Source: an uncultured Cellvibrio sp.
GTDB lineage: Bacteria > Pseudomonadota > Gammaproteobacteria > Pseudomonadales > Cellvibrionaceae
Reading direction: 5' to 3'
Length of the DNA: 64,000 nucleotides
Assembly: GCA_946481735.1 (NCBI GenBank)
Contig: CAMLOU010000002.1
Coordinates: 1 to 64,000 of the forward strand
How positions within the stretch are numbered: position 1 is the first letter of the stretch; the number at the start of each line of letters is the position of its first letter. The notes beneath the pieces were generated by a model. That model saw only the letters and a list, made by a program, of their open reading frames with translations, had not been told where the DNA came from and made no database searches. The position numbers were made by a program, and so were the translations under genes. Below are positions 47,441-61,260 of the stretch, piece by piece.

Positions 47441-50062
47441 ATGACCATAACGACCCAAGATCTCTCAGCACAAACACCCATGATGCAGCAATATCTGCGC
47501 ATCAAGGCCCAACACCCCCATGAGCTGGTGTTTTATCGCATGGGCGATTTCTATGAGTTGTTTTTTGACGATGCAAAGAAAGCTGCCGAATTGCTGGATG
47601 TGACATTAACCGCGCGCGGTAAATCCAATGGCGAGCCTATTCCCATGGCCGGCATTCCTTTTCACGCCGCCGATGGTTACCTGGCCAAGCTGGTGCGCGC
47701 GGGGGTATCGGTAGCGATCTGCGAGCAAATCGGCGACCCCGCCACCAGTAAAGGTCCGGTAGAACGCAAGGTCGTGCGCATTGTGACACCCGGCACGGTC
47801 AGCGACGAAGCGCTGCTGGATTCACGCCGCGACAACCTGCTGGTTGCGATACATCAACACCTGGATACCTTCGGTATCGCCTCGCTGGATATGGCCAGTG
47901 GCCGCTTTCTGGTGCTGGAGGTGGAAGGCCTGGATGCGGCACTCGGTGAGTTGCAACGCCTTAATCCGGCTGAATTGTTGATCAATGATCACCTGTCTTT
48001 GCCGGAACTGACTGAAAATCGTAAAGGCCTGCGCCGTCGCGGCCCCTGGGAATTTGAACTGGAGACAGCGCAACGCTTGCTCATCCAACAATTCGGCACC
48101 CAGGACCTCGCTGGCTTCGGTTGCGATCATCTCCCGGTGGCGATTGCCGCCGCTGGCTGCCTGCTCAGTTATGCCCGGGAAACCCAGCGCACCGCCCTGC
48201 CCCATGTGCGCAGTCTTGCCCATGAAAATCGCGACGAAGCGGTCATCATGGATGCCGCTACGCGACGTAATCTCGAGCTGGATACCAACCTGAATGGCGG
48301 CGATGAACATACGCTGTTTTCCGTGCTTAATTCCGCGGCTACCAGTATGGGCGGCCGTCTACTGCGTCGCTGGCTGAATCGCCCGCTGCGCGATCTGGCC
48401 AGCTTGCGCTCGCGCCAGGCTGCCATTGCAGAATTGCAGCAAAACTACGGCTTTGAACTCGTCCACGGCATCCTCAAGCGGGTCGGTGATATGGAGCGCA
48501 TCCTGGGACGCTTGGCCTTGCGCTCCTCTCGTCCGCGCGACCTGTCACGCCTGATGATGTCTTTGGCGACCTATCCGGAATTACAAAGCGAATTAGGCAC
48601 TGCCCAATCACCCCACCTGCAACACCTTGCACAACAGATCGGCACTTTTCCTGAATTGGTAGATTTGCTGGCGCGGGCGATTATTGAAAATCCACCGGTT
48701 GTGATTCGTGAAGGTGGCGTCATCGCTCCAGGTTATGACGCGGAGCTGGATGATCTGCGCAATATCAGCACCAATGCGGGGGATTATCTGGTCGAACTGG
48801 AAACACGTGAACGCGAGCGCACCGGTATTCCAACCTTGAAGGTGGGCTATAACCGCGTGCACGGCTACTTCATCGAACTGACCAGCGCGCAATCCGACAA
48901 AGCGCCCTCGGATTACATCCGCCGTCAGACCCTTAAAAATGCCGAGCGCTACATTACGCCAGAGCTGAAAGAGTTTGAAGACAAGGCACTCTCCGCTAAA
49001 AGCCGGGCGCTGGCACGTGAAAAAGCGCTTTATGAAGCGCTGCTGGATACCCTCAATGAACAGCTGGTGCCATTACAGGATTCCGCGGCTGCGGTCGCAG
49101 AGCTGGATGTCATCACTACCCTGGCAGAGCGTGCTGATAGCCTCGGGTTTTGCCGCCCCACACTCAAAGCCGAACCGGGTATCCATATTCTGGGCGGGCG
49201 TCACCCCGTGGTGGAACAGGTAACGAGTGCGCCATTTGTACCCAATGACCTGATGTTCCGCGCGGACCGCCACATGCTGATCATCACCGGCCCGAATATG
49301 GGCGGTAAATCCACCTATATGCGCCAGGCGGCGCTGATTGTGCTGCTGGCGCATATCGGCAGCTTTGTACCCGCCCAGGAAGCAGAAATCGGTATTGTAG
49401 ATCGCATCTTCACACGCATCGGCTCTTCCGATGACCTGGCGGGTGGCCGCTCGACGTTCATGGTGGAGATGACCGAAACCGCCAACATCCTGCACAACGC
49501 CACCGATCGCAGCCTGGTGCTGATGGATGAAATCGGGCGCGGCACCAGCACCTTTGATGGCCTGGCGCTGGCATGGGCTTGCGCGCGACACCTGGCTGAA
49601 CAGCTGCGCGCCTTCACGCTGTTTGCCACGCACTACTTTGAGATCACCAGCCTGCCGGACACGATTCCCGGTATCGCTAACGTTCACCTGAACGCGACGG
49701 AACATAACGACAATATTGTCTTTCTGCATAAAGTACAGGAAGGTCCGGCCAGTAAAAGCTATGGCCTCCAGGTGGCCAAGCTGGCCGGTATACCGACGGC
49801 GGTTTTGCGCCAGGCCCAGGAACAATTACATCTGCTTGAGCAAGGTGCCCATCCTCACCAACCTGCAAATACGGCGAGCGTGCCCCAGGAACACTCCCCC
49901 GTTGTGCAGCAAGCGGGCATGCCCTTACAAGGTGGTTTATTTGATGCCATGCCCGATCCAACGGTGGAAGCGTTGAAGAAAATCAATCCCGATAATTTGT
50001 CACCGCGCGAAGCGCTGGAACAGCTTTATCGATTGAAAGACATTTTGAGCAAGGGAAGGTAG
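47441..50062 (+). CDS. mutS: DNA mismatch repair protein MutS
   Basis: Encodes 873 residues from the ATG at 47441 ([19 protein letters not shown]), the start aligned with Pseudomonas MutS. The mismatch-binding Phe-x-Glu appears in [15 protein letters not shown]. The ATPase Walker A is GPNMGGKST from residue 617, followed by [18 protein letters not shown] and [12 protein letters not shown]. It recognises mispairs as a dimer and recruits MutL (not in the window). The C-terminal region (after 800) carries the helix-turn-helix tetramerisation type residues. It diverges from pncC across a 216-bp gap. Confidence 0.98.
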   Translation: MTITTQDLSAQTPMMQQYLRIKAQHPHELVFYRMGDFYELFFDDAKKAAELLDVTLTARGKSNGEPIPMAGIPFHAADGYLAKLVRAGVSVAICEQIGDPATSKGPVERKVVRIVTPGTVSDEALLDSRRDNLLVAIHQHLDTFGIASLDMASGRFLVLEVEGLDAALGELQRLNPAELLINDHLSLPELTENRKGLRRRGPWEFELETAQRLLIQQFGTQDLAGFGCDHLPVAIAAAGCLLSYARETQRTALPHVRSLAHENRDEAVIMDAATRRNLELDTNLNGGDEHTLFSVLNSAATSMGGRLLRRWLNRPLRDLASLRSRQAAIAELQQNYGFELVHGILKRVGDMERILGRLALRSSRPRDLSRLMMSLATYPELQSELGTAQSPHLQHLAQQIGTFPELVDLLARAIIENPPVVIREGGVIAPGYDAELDDLRNISTNAGDYLVELETRERERTGIPTLKVGYNRVHGYFIELTSAQSDKAPSDYIRRQTLKNAERYITPELKEFEDKALSAKSRALAREKALYEALLDTLNEQLVPLQDSAAAVAELDVITTLAERADSLGFCRPTLKAEPGIHILGGRHPVVEQVTSAPFVPNDLMFRADRHMLIITGPNMGGKSTYMRQAALIVLLAHIGSFVPAQEAEIGIVDRIFTRIGSSDDLAGGRSTFMVEMTETANILHNATDRSLVLMDEIGRGTSTFDGLALAWACARHLAEQLRAFTLFATHYFEITSLPDTIPGIANVHLNATEHNDNIVFLHKVQEGPASKSYGLQVAKLAGIPTAVLRQAQEQLHLLEQGAHPHQPANTASVPQEHSPVVQQAGMPLQGGLFDAMPDPTVEALKKINPDNLSPREALEQLYRLKDILSKGR

Positions 50063-50074
50063 GCGGTCCATCAA

Positions 50075-50093
50075 GTTATGAATAATCATTCTC
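50075..50093. promoter_or_regulatory. Candidate Fur box upstream of fdxA
   Basis: GTTATGAATAATCATTCTC matches the 19-bp Fur consensus GATAATGATAATCATTATC at 14 positions by eye. It lies 108 bp before the fdxA ATG. Experimental or motif-scan support is needed, and the match is weaker in its left half. Confidence 0.35.
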
Positions 50094-50200
50094 ATGTGAA
50101 AAACCTCTTCAATTTTAGTGATAAGCAAAAGCCTACCAAAATACCTAAAGGGTGTTTAAAATGGCCGCTCTTTTGAAAACGGTAATTTTTGGAGTCACCT

Positions 50201-50524
50201 ATGACTTTTGTGGTTGGGGAAAATTGCATTAAATGTAAACACACAGATTGTGTGGAAGTGTGTCCCGTTGATTGCTTCTACGAAGGCCCCAATTTTTTGG
50301 TGATCCATCCTGACGAATGTATTGATTGCGCCCTGTGTGAACCGGAATGTCCGGTTGATGCCATTTTTTCTGAAGATGAACTACCCGAAGATCAGGCAGT
50401 ATTTTTGGAGCTGAACGCGGAGTTGGCGGAAGTGTGGCCCAACATCACCGAGATGAAAGACTCCTTGCCTGATGCAGAAGAATGGGATGGGGTGCCGGGC
50501 AAATTGCAATATCTGGAACGCTGA
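50201..50524 (+). CDS. fdxA: 7Fe-type ferredoxin FdxA
   Basis: Encodes 107 residues from the ATG at 50201 ([18 protein letters not shown]), with GGAG upstream. It has a 3Fe/4Fe-type first cluster region (C-x7-C-x3-CP) and a standard [16 protein letters not shown] second cluster, as in Azotobacter FdI. The acidic C-terminal half is typical. It is a small cytosolic electron carrier. It converges on rpoS; the same pair flanks the rsmZ sRNA gene in Pseudomonas aeruginosa, but here the gap is too short for it. Confidence 0.95.
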   Translation: MTFVVGENCIKCKHTDCVEVCPVDCFYEGPNFLVIHPDECIDCALCEPECPVDAIFSEDELPEDQAVFLELNAELAEVWPNITEMKDSLPDAEEWDGVPGKLQYLER

Positions 50525-50534
50525 TTCCGGCAAC

Positions 50535-50563
50535 AAAAAAACCGCGCAATGCGCGGTTTTTTT
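50535..50563 (+). terminator. Terminator of fdxA
   Basis: AAAAAAACCGCGC (50535-50547), AAT or a shorter loop, GCGCGGTTTTTTT (50551-50563): a strong intrinsic terminator, symmetrical enough to work on either strand. Confidence 0.92.
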
Positions 50564-50616
50564 ATGTCTGCTTTTCGCATCAGGAAGAAGGTTCAAAGCG
50601 GTAAAGTTTCAAACAT

Positions 50617-50640
50617 AAAAAAGGGCAACCGAAGCTGCCC
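50617..50640 (-). terminator. Terminator of rpoS
   Basis: On the minus strand GGGCAGC pairs with GTTGCCC around a TTCG tetraloop, followed by a run of six T residues (50622-50617). It lies 20 bp after the rpoS stop. Confidence 0.85.
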
Positions 50641-50659
50641 TCTCACCGCTAAATATATT

Positions 50660-51667
50660 CTAGGCGCTAAACAACGCTTCGCTGTTCAAGCCCTGCTTTT
50701 CCATGATGTCGCGCAGACGCTTTAATGCTTCTACCTGGATCTGCCGTACACGCTCGCGCGTCAAACCAATTTCATGTCCGACTTCTTCCAGAGTGCTCAC
50801 TTCGTGGCCCCGCAACCCAAACCGCCGCGCCAACACTTCACGTTGCTTCTCAGTCAATTCTTCCAGCCAACCATCCAGGCTGGCGGTGAGGTCGCTGTCT
50901 TGCAAAAGTGCAGCAGGGTCTGACACATGGGTGTCGGCGATAGTGTCAACAATCGTGCGGTCAGACGAAGCGCCTACCGGGGTGTCAACCGAGGTAACAC
51001 GCTCATTCAGGCCGAGCATACGCTCCACATCGGAGACCGGTTTTTCCAAAAGATTAGCAATTTCTTCCGGCGTCGGTTCGTGATCCAGCTTCTGCGCCAA
51101 CTCGCGGGCTGCGCGCAGATAAATATTCAATTCTTTGACGACGTGAATAGGTAAACGAATTGTGCGCGTCTGATTCATGATCGCACGCTCGATGGTCTGG
51201 CGGATCCACCATGTCGCATAGGTCGAAAACCGGAATCCACGCTCAGGATCAAATTTTTCAACGGCGCGAATCAGGCCAAGATTCCCCTCTTCGATCAAAT
51301 CCAGTAACGCAAGACCGCGATTAACGTAACGGCGGGAAATCTTCACAACCAAACGCAGGTTGCTTTCAATCATGCGTTTGCGTGCAGCCTCATCGCCTTT
51401 CAGCGCTTTGCGTGCAAAATAAACTTCTTCTTCCGCACTGAGCAGGGGAGAGAAGCCAATTTCGTTCAGGTAAATTTGGGTGGCATCAAGTGTCTTGTTG
51501 AACTTGTCGTCAACGATTCGCTCGCTGGCAACACGTGGGACAGGCTTGGGAAGGTCATCATCATCGTCACTGTCTGCTAACAAGATATCGCTTTCATCAA
51601 AATCGATATCTTGCGCAAGGAACACATCGTCGCGATCGTATGTGGATTCCCTATTTTCTGTAGTCAT
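50660..51667 (-). CDS. rpoS: RNA polymerase sigma factor RpoS
   Basis: Encodes 335 residues, the typical RpoS length. Region 1.2 appears as [20 protein letters not shown], region 2 as [20 protein letters not shown] and [20 protein letters not shown], and region 4.2 as [25 protein letters not shown]. The acidic N-terminus ([11 protein letters not shown]) is variable. It directs stationary-phase and general-stress transcription. nlpD lies directly upstream, as in most gammaproteobacteria, so an rpoS promoter inside nlpD is likely. It converges on fdxA. Confidence 0.97.
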   Translation of the reverse strand: MTTENRESTYDRDDVFLAQDIDFDESDILLADSDDDDDLPKPVPRVASERIVDDKFNKTLDATQIYLNEIGFSPLLSAEEEVYFARKALKGDEAARKRMIESNLRLVVKISRRYVNRGLALLDLIEEGNLGLIRAVEKFDPERGFRFSTYATWWIRQTIERAIMNQTRTIRLPIHVVKELNIYLRAARELAQKLDHEPTPEEIANLLEKPVSDVERMLGLNERVTSVDTPVGASSDRTIVDTIADTHVSDPAALLQDSDLTASLDGWLEELTEKQREVLARRFGLRGHEVSTLEEVGHEIGLTRERVRQIQVEALKRLRDIMEKQGLNSEALFSA

Positions 51668-51797
51668 TGTTTTAGCCCCTTATTTCAGTTTGCTGGCTGG
51701 GCTTTCTTTGCCCGTTTTTCCAGCGTACACAAGCTGCACCTTGTACTTCCCGTTTGGTAACGGTGGTCGGCTTACGCCTTAACAGAGTGACTTCATT

Positions 51798-52628
51798 CTA
51801 ATGCTTGGGCAGGTATTTCATGGGATCTACCGGAGTGCCTTCGCGACGTATTTCAAAATGAAGCTTTACCCTATCGGTACCGCTTGAACCCATATCGGCA
51901 ATTTTTTGCCCGGCTTTAACCACGTCGCCTTCCTTTACCAGCAAATGATGGTTGTGCGCATAGGCACTCAGGTAGGTTTCATTGTGTTTAATGATGAGCA
52001 ACTTGCCGTAACCGCGCAGTCCGCTTCCTGCGTACACGATCTGTCCCGAGGCTGCTGCAAGCACAGGCTGTCCCAAATTGCCGCCGATATCAATACCCTT
52101 GTTGAGGCCATTATTGCCATGAAATCCAGAGAGTACCCTGCCCTGGGCTGGCCACTGCCAATTCGGTGCGCCAGCTAACAGTGGCGGCTGGGATGTCGCC
52201 GGTGTCTTGGGTGTTTTATTTTCCGAACGAGGGGCTGCTGTTGGTCGTGCAGGGGTTGCGCGGGGCGGGCGGGTCACCGGAGCGGCCTGGGGTCTATTCG
52301 TTCGGGGAGCAGACGCGGAGGCTGGCGGAGCAATGCCTACATCAAGGCGAATTTTTTGACCGGGGTAGATGGTATAAGGCGGGCTGATTCTGTTGTGATT
52401 TGCCAGCTGTCGATAATCAAGGCCGTAGCGCCAGGCAATTGAAAATAGGGTTTCTCCACGGCTGACCTGATGTGCCCCGGGGTTCTGGATCTTTCGACTG
52501 GGCGGCTGTGCGCGATCAACAACGTGCGCGGGCTGAGGCGAACCACAGGCGAGTAACCCCAGGAACATGATCGATATAGCGATCAAGCGACCAAAGATTA
52601 ACGGCTTTGTGTAATACCGCTGTAGCAT
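51798..52628 (-). CDS. nlpD: Lipoprotein NlpD (LysM and degenerate LytM/M23 domain)
   Basis: Encodes 276 residues. The lipobox FLGLLAC predicts a lipid anchor. A LysM domain (HQVSRGETLFSIAWRYGL) at about 53-97 binds peptidoglycan. A Pro/Ala/Thr-rich linker follows, then a LytM/M23 domain from about 155. The first metal ligand position reads NKGID where active enzymes have H-x3-D, and the later HxH is LHF, so it should be catalytically inactive and act as an activator of AmiC-type amidases at the septum. It sits in the pcm-nlpD-rpoS arrangement common to gammaproteobacteria. Confidence 0.95.
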   Translation of the reverse strand: MLQRYYTKPLIFGRLIAISIMFLGLLACGSPQPAHVVDRAQPPSRKIQNPGAHQVSRGETLFSIAWRYGLDYRQLANHNRISPPYTIYPGQKIRLDVGIAPPASASAPRTNRPQAAPVTRPPRATPARPTAAPRSENKTPKTPATSQPPLLAGAPNWQWPAQGRVLSGFHGNNGLNKGIDIGGNLGQPVLAAASGQIVYAGSGLRGYGKLLIIKHNETYLSAYAHNHHLLVKEGDVVKAGQKIADMGSSGTDRVKLHFEIRREGTPVDPMKYLPKH

Positions 52629-52838
52629 ACTGAAACTCAGTCCGGCAGGTTAATTTTTAATCGCCTTTATTAATTTTAGAACTTAATAAAAAAAACTTAT
52701 TATAAAAATATCTAACTTTTTATTACTCACTGAGGCATAAAAAGGGTCATTTTTCCTGTTTTTCCGAAGTTAAGCTCTAAAAACCCGATTCTTTGGTGAA
52801 AATTTTTACATATGTTATTAGATGTGCCACATTCAATC

Positions 52839-53483
52839 TCAGCGGGTCGTGCCGGATAAAAGGGGGACAAATTTAACCGGTTCCAGCTTTTGGGTAACGA
52901 ATTTATCTGTGTCGCCATCCCGCATAACCAGATGCAGCTCCTGCTCCTGTCCGCCCACTGGAATCACCAGCACACCGTTAGGAGCTAACTGGGCAAGCAG
53001 CTCATCAGGAACGGCGCGCGGCGCAGCCGTGCTCAGGATGCCATCGTAGGGCCCCATCTCTGGCCAGCCATATCCCCCATCAGCATGTTTAAGCTGAACG
53101 TTGCGCAGCCCCAATTGCCGCAACCGATCACGCGCTTTGTCCTGTAACGGTTTAATACGTTCCACACTGAACACCTGACCGACCAGTTGTGCGAGGACTG
53201 TAGTTTGATAACCGGACCCTGTTCCCACCTCCAAAACCTTTTCAAGTTTGCCGCCACTGGCACCCAGCAGGATCTCGGTCATGCGCGCCACAATATAGGG
53301 TTGGGAGAGGGTTTGTCCGAAGCCGATAGGCAGCGCCGTATCTTCATAGGCACGGTGGGAAAGAGCTTCGTCAAGGAAGATATGGCGTGGCGTGTTGCGG
53401 ATAACATCCAATACCCGAATATTGGTAACACCCTGTTCGCTTAACCGTTGGATCAAACGTTCACGGGTGCGTTGCGAGGTCAT
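52839..53483 (-). CDS. pcm: Protein-L-isoaspartate O-methyltransferase
   Basis: Encodes 214 residues from the ATG at 53481-53483 ([14 protein letters not shown]), aligned with the Pseudomonas start; a GTG ten codons upstream is also open. The motifs are [20 protein letters not shown] and the SAM loop [15 protein letters not shown]. The enzyme methylates isoaspartyl residues so that damaged proteins can be repaired, a stationary-phase function fitting its link to rpoS. The usual upstream neighbour surE is missing: the gap to truD is 165 bp. Confidence 0.95.
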   Translation of the reverse strand: MTSQRTRERLIQRLSEQGVTNIRVLDVIRNTPRHIFLDEALSHRAYEDTALPIGFGQTLSQPYIVARMTEILLGASGGKLEKVLEVGTGSGYQTTVLAQLVGQVFSVERIKPLQDKARDRLRQLGLRNVQLKHADGGYGWPEMGPYDGILSTAAPRAVPDELLAQLAPNGVLVIPVGGQEQELHLVMRDGDTDKFVTQKLEPVKFVPLLSGTTR

Positions 53484-53648
53484 ACCAATGCCCTCGAAGA
53501 TCAAACTACTCACGCTCAGCCCTCACCTTTTTCTGTACCCGGTTCTTTAGCTGACGGGTTCACTTGTTACCTGACTGCCTTGGCAGCCACCCCAAAATTG
53601 GCCAACTATACCACAATCTCATTGCGCCTCCGGTTAACCTTGGGGGGC

Positions 53649-54632
53649 TCATTCGGAACGCGCCACGGCGGGTTGCACTCTCACCAGTTCACGCAAGACG
53701 GCCGTCGCAAATTCACCGCTACCCAAGGTAAAACTGATCACCAGATGTCGGGTTGCTGCGTCACTTTCCCAAGCCCAGGTCAGGCCCCGGGGTTGCAATA
53801 CCAGGGGCCGCCGTTCCTGCTGCAAGCCCACATGTTCCAGAGCATTGCACCATTCAGCCCAGGCTTTCAGCGTTTCCTGCTCAAGCGCAAGGGTGGCGAG
53901 GGTACTGGTCAACCGGCCGCGCCCCCACAGCGGACCACTGGGAATATTTTCAGGATCGCCTGACAACAGCATAGACCAGTTGTGCTGCTGTACCCGGTTG
54001 GCCAATAGCTGGTTAAAGAGGTAGGAACGCGCCGCTGATAACACCAGGCCACGCTTTTGTTTATCGCGTATGGCTTTTCCGCTGAACAGCTGCTCAGCCA
54101 TCAATAAATTATTGCCTTGGTGACCAAAGCGTTGCTCTCCAAAATAATTCGGCACACCCTGGGTAGCGATTGTCTGCAATCGCTGCTCAACCTCACTTAC
54201 GGCTGCCTGTTCAATGTTGCGCAGCCGAATAACAAACTGATTCTCTTCGTGTTCACCACGACGCAGTTTGCGCGAATGCCGGTGCTGTGCGAGAAGCTGT
54301 ACAGAATCGCTGTTCAATCCTTGCCAGTCAGGCTCTTCCGTTTTAGGTAGATAAATGCTGAACCATTGGGTGGTGACTGCATGACGATCTTTACGACCGC
54401 CGTATCCAACATCGTTGATACCGACTTGCGCCAAACGGGCAATCTGCTCCGCAACCCAGGCTGTGTTTTCACCACGCTTACGAATATGCAGATACACATG
54501 TTCGCCCTCCCCTTGCGGTTCAAAACCCAGGACTTCATCAACCTGAAAATCTTCCGGCTGGGTGCGGAAGTCCCCTGCATAGGTGGGTGTGCCGTATGCG
54601 CAAGGAAAATCAAGCGAATAGGAAACAGACAT
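53649..54632 (-). CDS. truD: tRNA pseudouridine(13) synthase TruD
   Basis: Encodes 327 residues. The catalytic Asp lies in GYGGRKDRHAVTTQWFS, the TruD signature near residue 80. The family-specific region continues with RRGEHEENQFVIRLRN and VPNYFGEQRFGHQGNNL. It isomerises U13 in tRNAGlu. It ends without a terminator and starts 3 bp after the YheT-like gene's stop, so the genes are in one transcript with ispD-ispF upstream and pcm-nlpD-rpoS downstream. Confidence 0.96.
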   Translation of the reverse strand: MSVSYSLDFPCAYGTPTYAGDFRTQPEDFQVDEVLGFEPQGEGEHVYLHIRKRGENTAWVAEQIARLAQVGINDVGYGGRKDRHAVTTQWFSIYLPKTEEPDWQGLNSDSVQLLAQHRHSRKLRRGEHEENQFVIRLRNIEQAAVSEVEQRLQTIATQGVPNYFGEQRFGHQGNNLLMAEQLFSGKAIRDKQKRGLVLSAARSYLFNQLLANRVQQHNWSMLLSGDPENIPSGPLWGRGRLTSTLATLALEQETLKAWAEWCNALEHVGLQQERRPLVLQPRGLTWAWESDAATRHLVISFTLGSGEFATAVLRELVRVQPAVARSE

Positions 54633-54635
54633 AAC

Positions 54636-55631
54636 TCAATGCGGCTCGCGAAAGGTGGTGGTTGCGTGTTGTGAAAAATATTGCAGAAACCGTTGGTCCA
54701 TCCACCAATCACCAGAGCTGCTCAAATAGCCGACGTGACCACCGGTTTTGGTTAATTCAAGGGTGAGAGTTGGATGATCTCGCGCTTCGTCCATGGGATA
54801 ACAAGCGGCGTTCAGGAAGGGATCATTTTGTGCATTGACCAACAAGGTGGGTACCGCAATACGATGAAGAAAATATTTTGCACTGCAGCGCGTATAAAGT
54901 TCGTCAGCACTGCTGAAGCCGTTCAACGGCGCGGAAACATGGTGGTCGTAGTCGCGCAACGTGTGGATTTTTTCCAGCACCGATAAATCAATCAGGTCCG
55001 GGAATTTTTTTGCTTTACGCTGTAAACGTTTTTTCATATCACCCACAAAACGCCGGCGATAAATTATCTTGCTCCAATGATCCAGCGTCTCCACGCACCC
55101 GGCCAGATCTACCGGCACCGATGCCGTCGCGACACATTGAATACCGCGTATTTGCGCGTTGCTGCCCTGCTCGCCTGACCATTTCAGCACTACATTGCCG
55201 CCCAACGAATAGCCGGCCAGATAAACCTGGCGGTAACCCTGTTGTTCATCCCAGCTCACCATTGCATCCAGATCTTCGCTGCAGCCCGAATAATATAATG
55301 TGGGCAGACGGTTATCGATATCGCCACAACCACGCAGGTTCCAGGCCAGCACATCAAAACCGGCCCGTCTCGCCGCATGGCAGATGCCTAACACATAAGG
55401 TTGCCGCGAGCTGCCCTCCAGGCCGTGAGTAGCAATCAATAATTTACGCGGCTGATCGGCGGGAACATCCGCCGTGTAAAAATCTGCGGCGAGTTGATCA
55501 CCATCCGGAAGGTGGATAAAACGAATATCTGTTGAAGGCGCTAGCGGTCGCATAATGACCGGCAACAAGGTTTGCATATGCCCGCCGGGCATCCACCAGG
55601 GAGAATGAAACTCAGATTGGATAATGGGCAT
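54636..55631 (-). CDS. Alpha/beta hydrolase, YheT family
   Basis: Encodes 331 residues. The nucleophile elbow is GYSLGGN with Ser142, the acid is probably the Asp of NAQNDPFL and the His is in GGHVGYLS. The N-terminus SPWWMPGGHMQTLLP and the LRGCGDIDNRLPTLYYSGCSEDL segment are typical of the YheT/EMB8 group of hydrolases of unknown substrate (esterase-like). It is inserted between ispF and truD on the same strand, which are direct neighbours in many Pseudomonas-type genomes, and is tightly linked to both. Confidence 0.9.
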   Translation of the reverse strand: MPIIQSEFHSPWWMPGGHMQTLLPVIMRPLAPSTDIRFIHLPDGDQLAADFYTADVPADQPRKLLIATHGLEGSSRQPYVLGICHAARRAGFDVLAWNLRGCGDIDNRLPTLYYSGCSEDLDAMVSWDEQQGYRQVYLAGYSLGGNVVLKWSGEQGSNAQIRGIQCVATASVPVDLAGCVETLDHWSKIIYRRRFVGDMKKRLQRKAKKFPDLIDLSVLEKIHTLRDYDHHVSAPLNGFSSADELYTRCSAKYFLHRIAVPTLLVNAQNDPFLNAACYPMDEARDHPTLTLELTKTGGHVGYLSSSGDWWMDQRFLQYFSQHATTTFREPH

Positions 55632-55658
55632 GGTGGAATATCCTTTTCACGATGGGCA

Positions 55659-56132
55659 TCACAGCCTGGCCAGCAACACAACCGCATAAGCGGCAATGCC
55701 TTCTTCACGTCCGGTAAAACCCAAACGCTCGGTGGTGGTGGCTTTGATATTGATCTGACTCAGCTGGCTTTGTAAATCTTCTGCGACATGCTCAACCATG
55801 TGAGGAATGTAATTAGCCATTCGCGGCGCTTGCGCGACGATGGTCATATCCGCATTTTCCAGCCGCCAGCCATTGGCTTTCACTTTGCTGTACACCATCC
55901 GCAGCAAGGCGCGGCTGTCGGCATTGCGGTATTGCATATCGGTATCGGGAAAGTGTTTACCGATATCACCCAGGGCCGCTGCGCCCAATAAGGCATCGCA
56001 CAATGCGTGTAACAGGACATCGCCATCAGAGTGCGCAATCAAACCATGGTGATGCGGGATAACCACTCCGCCGATAACAATCTTGTCGCCGGCACCAAAA
56101 GCGTGAACATCGTAGCCGTGTCCAATTCTCAT
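55659..56132 (-). CDS. ispF: 2-C-methyl-D-erythritol 2,4-cyclodiphosphate synthase
   Basis: Encodes 157 residues, the canonical length. Zinc-binding D-x-H appears in [15 protein letters not shown], followed by [29 protein letters not shown] and [18 protein letters not shown]. It makes the cyclic diphosphate intermediate of the MEP isoprenoid pathway as a homotrimer. Its ATG overlaps the ispD stop by 4 bp (ATGA), so the two are translationally coupled. Confidence 0.97.
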   Translation of the reverse strand: MRIGHGYDVHAFGAGDKIVIGGVVIPHHHGLIAHSDGDVLLHALCDALLGAAALGDIGKHFPDTDMQYRNADSRALLRMVYSKVKANGWRLENADMTIVAQAPRMANYIPHMVEHVAEDLQSQLSQINIKATTTERLGFTGREEGIAAYAVVLLARL

Positions 56133-56848
56133 TGAGTCGTTTCCTGTTGTTGCAAAATGGTGTGTGCCAGAGCCAGGTCTTCTGGCCGGGTAATCTTGAT
56201 GTTATCGGCGCGACCTTCCACTACCCGGTGTGAGTGCCCATTCGCCTCCAGGGCCGACGCTTCGTCGGTGATGGTTTGCCCTCGCGCCAGAGCGCCGGCG
56301 AGTGATGCACGCAATAAACCATAACGAAAAAGTTGCGGCGTTTGCGCCTGCCACAGTTGCGTGCGATCCAGAGTTTGTACAATGGTGTGATTCGCATCAA
56401 CCCGTTTGATCGTGTCGCTGACCGGTACGGCGAGGATGCCACCCACCGGATCGTCCGCCAATACTGCACATAAGTTTTGAATGGCTGACAGTGTAATACA
56501 AGGACGCGCCGCATCATGCACCAACACCCAATCCTCCGCTTGCGCCTCATCGGCCAAGGCTTCTAACGCATTCAACACGGAATCACTGCGCTCAGCGCCG
56601 CCATCTATGCGTGTGATGCGCGGATCGGCACTGACAGGAAGTTGCGGCCAGAAGTTATCTGTCGGGCTGACAGCAACCAACACGCCCGTCACATTCGGCA
56701 AACCGAGCAACCGCTCAAGGGTGTGTTCAAGGATGGTTTTACCCAACAGGGTTAAATACTGCTTCGGCATTCCCGCGCCCATGCGAGCACCGACACCGGC
56801 GGCCGGTACAATAATCCAATAGCGATATAAGGTATTTGTGTGTGTCAT
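56129..56848 (-). CDS. ispD: 2-C-methyl-D-erythritol 4-phosphate cytidylyltransferase
   Basis: Encodes 239 residues. The nucleotide-binding N-terminus is [19 protein letters not shown], and the conserved core [12 protein letters not shown] and [12 protein letters not shown] complete the IspD pattern. It transfers CMP to MEP to start the second part of the pathway, directly before IspF. ftsB starts 28 bp upstream on the same strand. Confidence 0.97.
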   Translation of the reverse strand: MTHTNTLYRYWIIVPAAGVGARMGAGMPKQYLTLLGKTILEHTLERLLGLPNVTGVLVAVSPTDNFWPQLPVSADPRITRIDGGAERSDSVLNALEALADEAQAEDWVLVHDAARPCITLSAIQNLCAVLADDPVGGILAVPVSDTIKRVDANHTIVQTLDRTQLWQAQTPQLFRYGLLRASLAGALARGQTITDEASALEANGHSHRVVEGRADNIKITRPEDLALAHTILQQQETTQ

Positions 56849-56875
56849 GGGCGAGTGAAATAAGGACTGATCGGA

Positions 56876-57154
56876 TCAGCGCCGGGGTTCGAGAATCATA
56901 AAAAATGTCTCGTCTTTTTTGATCATACCGATGTCATTGCGCGCGCGTTCTTCTACGCTGTCGAGACCGGTTTTGAGGTCTTCCACCTCAACCGCCAGAA
57001 TCCGGTTGCGCTCACGCAAGCGACTGTTATCGGCCTGCTGTATTTTGATTTCCCGCTCCAAACGATTCACGTCAGCCAGGCTGCCTTCGCTGATCCAGAG
57101 GCGATATTGCAGCGCAGCCAGCAGAATAATCAAAATACCCAGCATCCATTTCAT
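56876..57154 (-). CDS. ftsB: Cell division protein FtsB
   Basis: Encodes 92 residues. One N-terminal membrane span (MLGILIILLAALQYRLWIS) is followed by a coiled coil (DVNRLEREIKIQQADNSRLR) and the C-terminal ERARNDIGMIKKDETFFMI motif. FtsB bridges FtsL and FtsQ in the divisome. It lies after eno and before ispD in the conserved eno-ftsB-ispD-ispF order. The eno terminator lies between eno and ftsB, so ftsB may need its own promoter. Confidence 0.95.
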   Translation of the reverse strand: MKWMLGILIILLAALQYRLWISEGSLADVNRLEREIKIQQADNSRLRERNRILAVEVEDLKTGLDSVEERARNDIGMIKKDETFFMILEPRR

Positions 57155-57249
57155 AATGGCGTCAGTTGCTCATGAGTGATGATCGGCAATCTTACACAAT
57201 TGTGGCGGGGAATAGCACCCGCTGATGAACGACATGTTAAGTAGAAAAC

Positions 57250-57277
57250 AAAAACGGGCCACTGAGGGCCCGTTTTT
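57250..57277 (-). terminator. Terminator of eno
   Basis: AAAAACGGGCC (57250-57260) pairs with GGCCCGTTTTT (57267-57277) around a 6-base loop. It is placed 18 bp after the eno stop on the minus strand, with a T-run in that direction. Confidence 0.88.
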
Positions 57278-57294
57278 GTATAACAAGGATTAAC

Positions 57295-61170
<3,876 letters not shown>

Positions 61171-61260
61171 TCAACCAGAGGGGCTGGCCTTTACCTTTCA
61201 GGACGGGGCGCCAGACTACCAGAAAGCCGGGTTTGCCTCAACGGAAAGCTGCCGGCCGTT

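Noticed and set aside
49073..49825. Antisense open frame opposite mutS (250 codons)
   Set aside because: A shadow of the MutS ATPase domain; no start signal or recognisable protein.
50564..50617. Possible rsmZ sRNA between fdxA and rpoS
   Set aside because: Only about 50 bp remain between the two terminators, too short for the stem-loops and repeated GGA motifs of rsmZ.
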